Positions 18,729 to 27,995 of a stretch of 64,000 bases of DNA are shown piece after piece. Position numbers and translations under genes: made by a program. How positions within the stretch are numbered: the first letter of the stretch is position 1; every line of letters begins with the position of its first letter. The stretch is from NCBI RefSeq assembly GCF_000315015.1, contig NZ_BAEP01000024.1:27763-91762 (forward strand), given 5' to 3'. Below the pieces are notes generated by a model. It saw only the letters and a list, made by a program, of their open reading frames with translations. It searched no databases and had not been told where the DNA came from. The DNA comes from Paraglaciecola mesophila KMM 241. GTDB taxonomy: Bacteria; Pseudomonadota; Gammaproteobacteria; Enterobacterales; Alteromonadaceae.

Positions 18729-20195
18729 TTAATCCACCACCATGAGCGCGCGGTATTCATCATATGCATACTGATCCGTCATGCCGCTAATATAGTCTTG
18801 CAGCAAACGACAACGGTAGTAAAACTCCAGCTCTTCACTGGCATCATGATGGATGGCATGCAAATAGGCTCGTAAGTGCTTACCCGGTAACTTTTTCACC
18901 AGTCTTTTTGCTAACAGTGGCGCGTCTTTTTGTTGTTGATATACCTGAGTGAATTGCGCTTTAGTCAACTTGAGTAAAGGTTGATAGCAATCAAGTAAAC
19001 CACTGATAATTTTGTAACCTTGCAACTCCCTTGCTTCAACCTCTTTATTGCAAAATGCATACTTCAAAGCGACTTTTTTGAACGCTTCAGATAGCGCATG
19101 AGCTGTGCTTCTATCTTCTAAAAGCGCTTGATTAAACGAGCCATGAAATATGCCATCGATATTATTGATAAAGCGTTCAACAGCATGAGTCACTAAGGGG
19201 TGAAGTACGCCAACTCTCAGGGATATGAAGAATTGGCTGTCTTTTGATATGTCATCCGCTTGCGCGGCTTTATAGGCTTTTGAGGTTAAACTTTGCATGG
19301 TATTCTTGCTGGGATCCAAGTCGAATTCAGACAGCAGTAACAGAAATTCTTCACACAAAGACGCTTGCAACTTTTCAATACCCAAAATGCCTTTTTCAAC
19401 GGCATCTTCGAGATCAGCGATACAGTAGGAGATATCATCGGCAGCTTCCATGATGTATGACGCGGGGTGACGATGCCCAACCTCCATGCCTAAGGTGTCA
19501 CACAAGGTTTCGACGTACTCTTTTTCACTGAAATAAAAGCCAACCTTTTTTTGTAAATAACCAAGCTTATCGCTTTTATCCGGTTTTACATCAGTACCGC
19601 AGCGAGTGTATTTGAGTATGCTCGCCACTTGACTAAAAGTGAGGTTCAATTGCAGCAGCGAGTGTATAAGTCTTATCGCTTGGGCGTTACCTTCAAAGTT
19701 GCAAATATCTCGCTGTAACGCCGTATTGAACGTGAATTCACCGTCGCTGTATGCAGGAAAGGAGCTATTAAGATTGAGTGTAAACCAGTCATTAATTGCC
19801 TGCTCACCGAAATGACCGAAAGGCGGGTTGCCTATGTCGTGCATGAGGCACGCCATTTCCACCACGCTTTCTAAATGTCGCTCGAATTCGGCAAGGTTGT
19901 ATTCTGCCTGTTTAGCGCTATCTAATTTATTAAATATGCTCTGCACAATAAATCGCCCAACTTGCTGCACTTCTAATGAGTGAGTCAGCCGACTTCTAAC
20001 CGCTGCATTTCGCTCTAAAGGGAATACTTGGGTCTTTTGCTGCAACCTGCGCACCGCTGCCGAATTGATTATACGGCCGCGATCACTTTCAAAATCGAAG
20101 AGTATCGATTTGACGGACTCTCTATTTCTCGTATTGTGAAGTCGATGACTTGTTAGCTTTTTGGAAAAATCAATCATGGGAACGTCTTGCAGCAT
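18729..20195 (-). CDS. dgt: Deoxyguanosinetriphosphate triphosphohydrolase (dGTPase)
   Basis: A 488-residue HD-domain enzyme that splits dGTP into deoxyguanosine and triphosphate and so tunes dNTP pools. The N-terminal block closely follows E. coli Dgt (DRGRIINSAAVRRLQQKTQV). The metal site is intact: a His in LTHSLEVQQVGR, HD at about 117-118 (HDIGNPPFGHFGE) and a downstream Asp in EAADDISYC. The start is either the first Met or the Met at residue 7 (MIDFSKK), which better matches E. coli; neither has a good ribosome site. Dgt proteins also limit phage replication in some hosts, but nothing here points to a defence role. Confidence 0.9.
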   Translation of the reverse strand: MLQDVPMIDFSKKLTSHRLHNTRNRESVKSILFDFESDRGRIINSAAVRRLQQKTQVFPLERNAAVRSRLTHSLEVQQVGRFIVQSIFNKLDSAKQAEYNLAEFERHLESVVEMACLMHDIGNPPFGHFGEQAINDWFTLNLNSSFPAYSDGEFTFNTALQRDICNFEGNAQAIRLIHSLLQLNLTFSQVASILKYTRCGTDVKPDKSDKLGYLQKKVGFYFSEKEYVETLCDTLGMEVGHRHPASYIMEAADDISYCIADLEDAVEKGILGIEKLQASLCEEFLLLLSEFDLDPSKNTMQSLTSKAYKAAQADDISKDSQFFISLRVGVLHPLVTHAVERFINNIDGIFHGSFNQALLEDRSTAHALSEAFKKVALKYAFCNKEVEARELQGYKIISGLLDCYQPLLKLTKAQFTQVYQQQKDAPLLAKRLVKKLPGKHLRAYLHAIHHDASEELEFYYRCRLLQDYISGMTDQYAYDEYRALMVVD

Positions 20196-20339
20196 TAATG
20201 TTCACTGACAATACAACAGTGGTTCATCACATGACACTTTTTTACACGAAATAAAACAACGGCTTACGACTAACGCAATTGAAGCTAGTGATTTAAGGTT
20301 ATGCTAAAAAATACCAACCTTGAACTAACGACTAGGTGG

Positions 20340-21146
20340 CTAACTGGGCTTGCGATAACGCAAGCGGAATCTCTGCACCCGTTTATCAAATTTATGCACT
20401 ATCCTGCCAATGCGCCCGCTATACACGTGAATAAATTCAATATTTCTAGCCATTAACACCGCACTTAAGTATTTCTCATGCAAAATAGCGACACTTTTAT
20501 TTCGAATGACATCGTTATCGCTCGAATGAGCCCGATACCAGCCTTTTCCAGTTGGCCTCAGCCAGCTATTGATATGTTCTTGCATGGGAGTATCAACAAC
20601 GGTTTGATCAAAATAAATCGATTCGTCAGTGACTTCCTTTACCGCTGAACAAAGACGCGTATTGAGAAAAACCAGTGCTTGGAATGCAGTATAATCCAAC
20701 ACAAAAAAATAAGATGAAATCCATTTGGATAAGGGCAACTTATCCACTTTATATTCTGTATTTCGGCTATCAACCCGTCCTAAAATGAAACCACGTTGGC
20801 GCTTTGCAGCCTGTTTTGATTTTAAATTATATAGCCATGCAGTTAAACGAGAAAAATAGTGGTTCTTGTCGTAGGTGTCATTTGCGAAGCAAAATAGATC
20901 GCCGTCTTGCAAGGTATAATTCTTTTCTAAGTATTGTTTACCGGCTTGCCAGCCAGAGAACTCAAAATAGCGGTTATCCCCAGGAATAAACTCGATATTG
21001 TTTAATGATGAGCTATGTATCTGCTCGCCATTATTGATGACGAGAATTTTAGCTTTTTTTCCGCTTGAGGTGAGAAACCGATGGAGACGTAATAGCGATT
21101 TTTCTAAGTTAACGGGCTCATATATCAAGAAAAGGCAATATATCAT
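20340..21146 (-). CDS. Glycosyltransferase-like protein
   Basis: A 268-residue protein beginning without a signal (MIYCLFLIYEP). A Rossmann-like first half contains KILVINNGEQ, GWQAGKQYLE and CFANDTYDKNHYF; the last resembles the acidic nucleotide-sugar site of GT-A glycosyltransferases, with ND in place of DxD. The C-terminal third is basic. It is probably a GT2-like or rhamnan-type transferase acting at the inner membrane face. It stands alone, not in a polysaccharide cluster. The family call is tentative. Confidence 0.55.
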   Translation of the reverse strand: MIYCLFLIYEPVNLEKSLLRLHRFLTSSGKKAKILVINNGEQIHSSSLNNIEFIPGDNRYFEFSGWQAGKQYLEKNYTLQDGDLFCFANDTYDKNHYFSRLTAWLYNLKSKQAAKRQRGFILGRVDSRNTEYKVDKLPLSKWISSYFFVLDYTAFQALVFLNTRLCSAVKEVTDESIYFDQTVVDTPMQEHINSWLRPTGKGWYRAHSSDNDVIRNKSVAILHEKYLSAVLMARNIEFIHVYSGRIGRIVHKFDKRVQRFRLRYRKPS

Positions 21147-21706
21147 GTGTCACTAACTTCATTAATGGGTTTGAGGTAGTGCTGCTCTACTGTACATCTA
21201 TGGCTAAGTAAGGTTATTTGCTGCGCTGACAATTAATCAGAAAAAACAAATAACAACAGCTTGCTGGCATGCCTGCATAAATCAAAATGTCTGTTCAAAC
21301 GTCGCCTGAACATCCGTTTCTGGCATTTATAATCTACATAATGACACATTAATCTGCGCCTGTTGAGGGGCAATGCTAATAACGGAGCGCCAAGTGGGAA
21401 AACAGTAAACCGGCAAAGAGTCTTGCAACCCAATTAAAATGTGAACTTCAATAATATCAACGGGTAAGTTAATCACTCTAAAAAAGAATGCACATTCTAG
21501 AGGTCGCAAACCATCGCGTATTAAAATCGATTGGCGATGCTATTTTTCGCCAACTATAGTTGCTCTATCCCCATGATTATAAAGCGGGGTTTCCAATAAA
21601 AACGATAACAAAATACTGGTCAACAAATCTCTAGTTGTGCACATGTTAACCAGAATAAACGTTAACCAAACATGGATAAGAGCAACGAACAAAAGGACAC
21701 GCACAT
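21147..21706. other. Divergent intergenic region
   Basis: About 560 bases between the glycosyltransferase-like gene and the TonB receptor. Small ORFs here lack ribosome sites and similarity. A hairpin TTGGCGA-N9-TCGCCAA sits at 21531-21553, about 150 bases before the receptor start, and could be an operator or part of the leader. Confidence 0.45.
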
Positions 21707-24349
21707 ATGGATAAATCTAATACCGGCCAGCTTAAAAAGAACCCTATCGCACTATTGATTTCGCTCACATTGGGGGTTCCCATCCCTATTGTTAGCGCGC
21801 AAGAAATCGAAGAAGAGGTAGAAACACTACGTCTGGAAACCATTACAGTTGAAGCGCAAAAGCGTCGTCAAAGTATGCAGACGGTGCCTGTTTCAGTTAG
21901 CGCCTTCTCTGGTAAGCAACTTGACCAAGCTGTACTTAAAGATATTTTTGATGTGGCTAGCATGGTGCCAGCCTCCTCTGCATTTCAAACCCAGAATGTG
22001 ACCAACACTAGCTTCTCAATACGCGGTATAGGCACCTCGTCACAAAATTTTGGTTTGGATCCCTCAGTAGGGCTCTACATTGACGGTATTTATCGTGCCC
22101 GTCAAAGCTCTATGGTCAACAATTTAGTGGATATCGAAGCCGTGGAAGTGCTTCGCGGCCCTCAAGGTACGTTATTTGGGAAAAATACGCCTTCAGGCGC
22201 AATTCTGATCCGTTCCGTTGCACCAAGCCATGATGGTGCGAATAACTTTATCGAAGGCACAGTTGGAAATTATGGTTTACTTAACTATTCCGCTGCGGCG
22301 TCCGTGTCTGCTATTGATAATATACTGGCATTCCGCGTGACTGGTTTTGGTAGTCAGCGTGATGGTTTCGTTAGCGAAGTCAGCACAGGAAGTGACGTCC
22401 TAAATGATCGAGACCGCTGGGGCGCGAGACTTCAAGCCTTATATACTCCAAGTGACGATGTCACTTTGCGCATTATTGCTGATTACGCGGAAATTGATGA
22501 AATTTGCTGCGCCGCACCAGTACAAGTCAGTAATGCTCAAGCCACGGGTATAGAAGGTAAATTTGGCACCGACAGTCTTCTATCTCAAGCGCCGTTTAAT
22601 GCCACTATATTTGATGGAAGTGACTTTTTCGATTACAAAGTCGCACTGTCATTTTTACCTGAGTCACAGGTAGAAGATAGCGGGTTGTCAGCTGAGTTGA
22701 ACTGGGATATCAATGAGCAATTTACCTTGGTGTCTATTTCCGCTTATCGTAATTTCGACTCCTATGACAACATAGACAGCGACTTTACGGATGCTCATTT
22801 GTTTGGCACACGAAATGACTCCCAGCAAAATTCATTTTCCCAAGAATTACGAATCGATTACACGAGTGACCGCGTCACAGGAATACTCGGCGCTTACTAC
22901 TTTAGGCAAGATTTAGATCTCGATTACAGCTTATATACTGGCGAGCAATTCAATGACTTTTTTCTGGCTGGCTTCGCGCAAGGAGCATTCAATGATCTGC
23001 TCGCTGGCATTGATGCTTTAAGCATCGCGACCAATGGTCTTATTGCAGCGTCGGCCTCTCCAGCCCCTGCATCGACCAGCTTTGATCACCGCGCAGATCA
23101 AAAACATGAAAGCTACGCTATTTTTGGTCAAATTGACTACCAACTTTCCGAAACACTCACCCTAACCACAGGTTTACGTTATACCGATGAAAGTAAGGAT
23201 CTCTCGACTATTTTTAGTGAAGTATTACCCGCAGATTCAACCTTTCCAACCTTCTTCACCTCGGTTGGTGATCCAGCGGATCCTGAGTCAATTGTGCCAG
23301 GCTCACTACTTTACGGTGCAGGTGTAGCCGGTAACGTTTTGGCGGGCATTCAAGCCAATACTATTGATATTACAACGGCTAACGGCCAAGCAGCACTGGC
23401 TGCTCTGGCTCCGTTTCAAACGCTGGGTTGGGGGTTCAATCCGCTTGGCGCCATTACCGCTGCTCGCTCAGATATTTCTGATACCTTAGATGATGACCAA
23501 ATTACCGGCACACTGAAACTCAGCTACACCCCAAATAGAAACACACTCATGTATGTCTCATACGGCACAGGTTATAAATCTGGGGGGACCAACACCGATA
23601 GAATATCAGAAGGCTTCGACCCTATATTCGCTGCTGAGAAATCCAGATCGCTGGAAATTGGTATTAAGAGAGACTTTCCAGAACAAGATCTTAGGGTTAA
23701 CGCCGCAATACACTCAACTAACGTAGATGACATTCAAGCGAATACATTTACCGGCACAGGATTTAATCTACAAAATGCAGGGGATTATAAAACCTCTGGC
23801 TTAGAAGTAGAGCTAACGTGGCTGCCTACCGATACTATTGAAGTCGGTTTTGTGTATGCCAGAGTCAATGCGGAGTATGACAACTTTACGCGCGGCAATT
23901 GTTGGATAGCCTACACGTGGCACACCGGTATTACCGATCCCGGACAAGAAATTTCGGAGTCGGGTGCACCGAATCCTTATTGCGATCGCTCTGGTGACCG
24001 CCCAACTGGCGAGCCAGAAGACTATGCCATGTTAAGAGTGAAAAAGGATTTCATCATTAGTGATGGCGTCGATGCCCATATCGTAGCTGAATACTCTTAC
24101 ACGGGGGATGTCGTTTTAGATGGCAGTAATGATCCCTTCGCCGTGCAAGACTCATACAGCTTGCTTAACTTGCGTTTCTTTATGAACTTCGCGAAATACG
24201 ATATGGATTTGGTTTTCTGGGGTCGCAATGTGCTGGACGAGGAATATATTAACCATGTGAATTTTAATACGCCTTTGCAAGAGGGTAAATTCAACGCCTA
24301 TATTTCTGACCCTGCTACGTTTGGCATCACACTGAGAAAACGCTTTTAA
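21707..24349 (+). CDS. TonB-dependent receptor
   Basis: An 880-residue outer-membrane receptor. The signal peptide ends at IVSAQE; a TonB-box region (LETITVEAQKR) and a plug with SFSIRGIGTSSQN, VGLYIDGIYRAR and EAVEVLRGPQGTLFGKNTPSG follow. The barrel ends in a terminal Phe. The plug style belongs to the large proteobacterial group of receptors for complex carbon compounds and vitamins rather than classical siderophore receptors. The ligand is unknown. AAAGGA lies upstream of the ATG. Monocistronic, closed by the terminator at 24464-24487. Confidence 0.88.
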   Translation: MDKSNTGQLKKNPIALLISLTLGVPIPIVSAQEIEEEVETLRLETITVEAQKRRQSMQTVPVSVSAFSGKQLDQAVLKDIFDVASMVPASSAFQTQNVTNTSFSIRGIGTSSQNFGLDPSVGLYIDGIYRARQSSMVNNLVDIEAVEVLRGPQGTLFGKNTPSGAILIRSVAPSHDGANNFIEGTVGNYGLLNYSAAASVSAIDNILAFRVTGFGSQRDGFVSEVSTGSDVLNDRDRWGARLQALYTPSDDVTLRIIADYAEIDEICCAAPVQVSNAQATGIEGKFGTDSLLSQAPFNATIFDGSDFFDYKVALSFLPESQVEDSGLSAELNWDINEQFTLVSISAYRNFDSYDNIDSDFTDAHLFGTRNDSQQNSFSQELRIDYTSDRVTGILGAYYFRQDLDLDYSLYTGEQFNDFFLAGFAQGAFNDLLAGIDALSIATNGLIAASASPAPASTSFDHRADQKHESYAIFGQIDYQLSETLTLTTGLRYTDESKDLSTIFSEVLPADSTFPTFFTSVGDPADPESIVPGSLLYGAGVAGNVLAGIQANTIDITTANGQAALAALAPFQTLGWGFNPLGAITAARSDISDTLDDDQITGTLKLSYTPNRNTLMYVSYGTGYKSGGTNTDRISEGFDPIFAAEKSRSLEIGIKRDFPEQDLRVNAAIHSTNVDDIQANTFTGTGFNLQNAGDYKTSGLEVELTWLPTDTIEVGFVYARVNAEYDNFTRGNCWIAYTWHTGITDPGQEISESGAPNPYCDRSGDRPTGEPEDYAMLRVKKDFIISDGVDAHIVAEYSYTGDVVLDGSNDPFAVQDSYSLLNLRFFMNFAKYDMDLVFWGRNVLDEEYINHVNFNTPLQEGKFNAYISDPATFGITLRKRF

Positions 24350-24463
24350 CGGCAGTGGCTAATTATTTAATGAAGTTGGAGTAATACCATTCCACGTTCC
24401 GTTCCACGCCAATAAGGGATCACTTATTCGCGTGGCTTGTCACGTGGATTGGCTTAAACAAAG

Positions 24464-24487
24464 AAACCGGCAGCTGCCGGTTTTTTT
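24464..24487. terminator. Bidirectional rho-independent terminator
   Basis: AAACCGGCAG pairs with CTGCCGGTTT, followed by seven T. The minus-strand side is also T-rich, so it serves both the TonB receptor and the convergent TPR gene, whose stop it touches. Confidence 0.88.
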
Positions 24488-27400
24488 ATTGCCAACGAGC
24501 ATCCCTAGCATTGTCTATGTTGCTGCGCATGGCGCTAATGAATGGATGGTCTTTGTTATAAATAACTAATCCCGCAGCTAACGCCATTTCATAATATTCA
24601 ATCGCCTTTTTATACTCTGCTTTCGCGTACCATGCGCTACCAAGATTGCTTCGCGTCGCCGCCACATTCGGGTGATTTTCACCGAGGGTTTGCACGTAGA
24701 TCGCCAGCGCCTTTTCGTAATATGTTATGGCTTTGTCGTACTGCCCTTTCGCTTGCCAGCAACTGGCTAAACTGTTCTGGCGTATGGCGACTGACGGATG
24801 ATTTTCCCCCAACATGCGGATCCCGCTTTTCAGTGCTAATTTATAGTAGCTAATCGCTTTGTCATATTGCTTAAGTGCTTTAAAAACACTCCCTAAATTA
24901 CTGCGCCTTTTGGCCACTGCTGGATGATCTTCACCAAAGTGTTTAATACCGCCTTGTAGTGCTAACTCATAATATTGTATCGCTTTATCGTAGTCTCCCA
25001 ACGATTCCCAAGCACTGCCTAAGTTACTTTGTCTGATGGCCACCGCGGGGTGGTCTTGACCAAAGGTGTTTATCCCACTGTTAAGTGCTAATTGATAATA
25101 TTCAATCGCTTTTTCATATTGCCCTTTGGCTGACCACAAACTACCTAAATTACTCCACCTTATGGCTACCGACGGATGGGCTTCTCCAAAGGTTGCAATA
25201 CCACTACCAAGGGCCAATTCGTAATATTCTATTGCTCGGTCGTATTGGCCTTTTGCCTTGAATATTCGACCAAGACTACTGCGTATCTCAGCGACATCAG
25301 GATGTTCTTCCCCCAAGCTCAGAATAGTGCTAGCCAACGCCTGCTCATATAACCCTAAGGCTTTATCATATTGGCCCTTAGCCAACCAGAGACTGCCCAT
25401 ATGGCTCTGCGTTGTTGCCACGACTGGATGCTGTTCACCTAGAGATTGCTGACCACCCACTAAGGCGAGTTGATAATATTCGTTGGCCTTATCAAATAGC
25501 CCTTGCGCTTGCCATGCACTGCCTAGATGATTGTATGTTTTAGCGACTTCAGGATGTGCGTTACCGTATTTTTCAAGCGTGTGTTGCAGGGCCAAATCGT
25601 AATACTCAATCGCCTTGTCGTAATCGCCCTGAATTTGCCACAAACTTCCCAAAAGCCTGCGCGTGACGGCGACGTTAGGGTGATTATCCCCAAAGGTTTT
25701 TTTGTCACTGGCAAGCGCCGAGGCATAAAACTCCATCGCTTTGTCATATTGACCTTTTTCCTGCCACACACTGCCAAGCTGCCTGCGCGTATCAGCCACT
25801 TCGGGATGGCTCTCAGTAAAGGTTAACAAGCTACTGCTAAGAGCAAGTTGATAGTATTTGATAGCCTTATCGTACTCACCTTTAGCTTGCCAAAGACCGC
25901 CTAACAGGCGATGCGTAACGGCAACACCTGGGTGCTCACCCCCAAAAGTTTTTATATCACTGGTTAACGCCAACTCGTAAAAACCTAAGGCTTTATCGTA
26001 TTGCCCTTTCTCCTGCCAAGCCCGGCCGAGCTGACGCCGAGTTTTAGCCACGCTTGGGTGACTATCCCCAAATTTAAGCAAGTGGCTCTGATAGGCTAAA
26101 TCATAAAATCCGATCGCCTTATCATATTGCCCTTTTGCCCCCCATAAGCTGCCAAGTAGCGCATGGGTTAACGCCACATTTGGGTGATCTTCACCAAATG
26201 TATTTATCTCGCTTTTTAACGCTTGCTCATAGTAATTTTGCGACTTCGTGTATTGGCCTTTAGCTTGCCAAACGCTTCCAAGTTGACGATGAATGCTGGC
26301 AACTTCTGTATGGCCAGGGCTGAAAATCACCAAACTACTGGTGAGCGCAAGCTCATACAGTTTCGTTGCTTCATCAAACTGGCCTCTGGCTTGTAAGAGG
26401 CTGCCCAAACGCTTGCGCGTGTCTGCAACACTGGGATGGACAGCTCCGAACGTCTTGATGTCACTCGTCAACGCTTGCTGGTAGTACACTAATGATTTGT
26501 CGTATTGACCCTTTTTATGCCAAGCACTGCCCAATTGCCTGCGCGTGCTAGCAACGTCAGGGTGGCTTTCACCAAAAATTAGTATGTTGATTTGCAGCGC
26601 TTTTTCATATTGCTCAATCGCTTTTTTATATTGGCCTTTGGCTTCCCAAGCGCTACCTAAACTATTTAGCATCACCGCCACAAAAGGGTGGTCTTTTCCA
26701 ACAGAATTTAAACTGCTCGTTAAGGCGAGAGTGTAGTATTCAATCGCTTTACCGTACTGCCCTTGAATCTGCCAAACATTACCCAGTTTGTTGCGTCTCG
26801 TGGCCACAGTAGGATGATTCTCACCCAGTTGACGTATGCCACTTTCTAAGGCTAATTCGTAGAACGCAACCGCCTTTTTATACTGTCCTTTTGCTTCCCA
26901 CGCACTGCCTAGATTACTGCGCCGAATGGCTACCGAGGGATGGTCGTCCCCCAAAGTGGCAATGCCGTTTTCCAGTGCCAGCGTGTAGTATCGGATGGCC
27001 TTGTCGTAGTCACCTTTGGCTTGGAACACTAAACCGATATTGCTTCTTATCGTTGCAATAAACGTGGAGTCTTTGTCTAAGTTTTTAACGCTACTTGCAA
27101 GCGCTAATTCATAGTATTCGAGGGCTTTATCGTATTGCCCTTTGGCATGCCAAACTAACCCCAAGTTACTGCGAATAGAAGCGATTTCCTGATGGCCGTC
27201 GCCGTAGTTTTCTATGCTGCTAACAAGTGCCAACTGATAATAAGTGATTGCCTTGTCGTATTGACCTTTTGCTTTATGCGCGAGCGCTAAATTATTATGC
27301 GTTGTCGCCACATTAGGGTGTGCTTCGCCAAAGAGGTTAATGTCGTCTTCAAGGGCTTGCTGAAATGCCTCTATCGCTTTGTCGTATTCGCCTTTACTGT

Positions 27401-27614
27401 ACCAAGACGCTCCCAACTGGCCGTATGTCATTGTGCTGTTGGTCTGACTACTTTGACTGTTGGCAGTGGTGAGGATTGCTGGCAAAACAGCGACGATAAG
27501 CAAAAGAAGTATTTTATTTAAAAAGTGTGCTGTGTAACCTGATGATGTCTTTGTTTGGCGGGGCTGCTTAACAAAAGATTTAAAGTGACAGTGATGTGTT
27601 CCGTTCATACGCAC
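24486..27614 (-). CDS. Exported or membrane-anchored protein of 23 tandem TPR repeats
   Basis: A 1042-residue protein. After a hydrophobic N-terminal segment (about residues 33-50, FLNKILLLLIVAVLPAILTT) it is almost wholly built from about 23 consecutive 42-residue units. They follow the pattern LGs.w.aKGqYdkAieyY.lAL......fGe.HP.vA..r, which is the TPR_12/kinesin-light-chain-like type. No enzyme domain is attached, so it is probably a scaffold that binds peptides or proteins, likely on the periplasmic side. The 126-base units are similar enough to allow recombination, so copy number may vary between strains. The partner is unknown. Confidence 0.88.
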   Translation of the reverse strand: MRMNGTHHCHFKSFVKQPRQTKTSSGYTAHFLNKILLLLIVAVLPAILTTANSQSSQTNSTMTYGQLGASWYSKGEYDKAIEAFQQALEDDINLFGEAHPNVATTHNNLALAHKAKGQYDKAITYYQLALVSSIENYGDGHQEIASIRSNLGLVWHAKGQYDKALEYYELALASSVKNLDKDSTFIATIRSNIGLVFQAKGDYDKAIRYYTLALENGIATLGDDHPSVAIRRSNLGSAWEAKGQYKKAVAFYELALESGIRQLGENHPTVATRRNKLGNVWQIQGQYGKAIEYYTLALTSSLNSVGKDHPFVAVMLNSLGSAWEAKGQYKKAIEQYEKALQINILIFGESHPDVASTRRQLGSAWHKKGQYDKSLVYYQQALTSDIKTFGAVHPSVADTRKRLGSLLQARGQFDEATKLYELALTSSLVIFSPGHTEVASIHRQLGSVWQAKGQYTKSQNYYEQALKSEINTFGEDHPNVALTHALLGSLWGAKGQYDKAIGFYDLAYQSHLLKFGDSHPSVAKTRRQLGRAWQEKGQYDKALGFYELALTSDIKTFGGEHPGVAVTHRLLGGLWQAKGEYDKAIKYYQLALSSSLLTFTESHPEVADTRRQLGSVWQEKGQYDKAMEFYASALASDKKTFGDNHPNVAVTRRLLGSLWQIQGDYDKAIEYYDLALQHTLEKYGNAHPEVAKTYNHLGSAWQAQGLFDKANEYYQLALVGGQQSLGEQHPVVATTQSHMGSLWLAKGQYDKALGLYEQALASTILSLGEEHPDVAEIRSSLGRIFKAKGQYDRAIEYYELALGSGIATFGEAHPSVAIRWSNLGSLWSAKGQYEKAIEYYQLALNSGINTFGQDHPAVAIRQSNLGSAWESLGDYDKAIQYYELALQGGIKHFGEDHPAVAKRRSNLGSVFKALKQYDKAISYYKLALKSGIRMLGENHPSVAIRQNSLASCWQAKGQYDKAITYYEKALAIYVQTLGENHPNVAATRSNLGSAWYAKAEYKKAIEYYEMALAAGLVIYNKDHPFISAMRSNIDNARDARWQ
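24504..27440 (-). repeat. About 23 tandem 126-base coding repeats (TPR units)
   Basis: The DNA under the TPR array is a diverged tandem repeat with a 126-base period (42 codons). Units differ by substitutions but keep an exact period throughout, with no frame slips visible. Confidence 0.85.
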
Positions 27615-27995
27615 TCAACTACCCAGTTCGAATCTAACCATTATTGATATCAAATGATAATTAGCTGACACGATGAAAGTGGAGTGATGAACTTTAGCAA
27701 ACTTTACTTGGTCAGTTTATATCGTCGTTTTTTTGAGTATTTCAAGAAAGAAAAGATTCAATATACGGGGTATAAGAAACACAGCATCCTAGCTCTTCAC
27801 TTTATAGTAGTAAGTCTGGGTTAAATGTCTATCACTCAATGCGATTAGTGAGCTTGTCGTACCATTGGGCAATGATTTTGTGCCTAAGTAAATTGAATAA
27901 GAGCCCATATTTAGCACGGAATAAAACAGTAGCGCGCTTTGACGCACTACTGTCCGTCTATCCGAAGGGTAATCTTGAGTCTCGCTATTTAATGA
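27615..27995. other. Intergenic region
   Basis: About 380 bases between the metallophosphoesterase stop and the TPR start, both on the minus strand. It holds a terminator-like hairpin at 27921-27953 and should include the TPR promoter. A short plus-strand ORF here has no support. Confidence 0.45.
27921..27953 (-). terminator. Terminator of the metallophosphoesterase gene
   Basis: ACAGTAGCGC and GCACTACTGT pair with one mismatch around an 8-base loop. On the minus strand the stem is followed by TTTTATT. It lies about 43 bases past the stop at 27996. Confidence 0.65.

Noticed and set aside
18729..20195. dGTPase considered as part of an antiviral system
   Set aside because: The protein is close to housekeeping E. 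coli Dgt, and no defence genes are adjacent.
24486..27614. TPR array considered as a CRISPR-like or noncoding repeat
   Set aside because: The 126-base period keeps a single open frame and matches TPR consensus, so it is coding.
27624..27635. GTTCGAATC resembling a tRNA T-loop
   Set aside because: No acceptor, D or anticodon arms can be formed around it.
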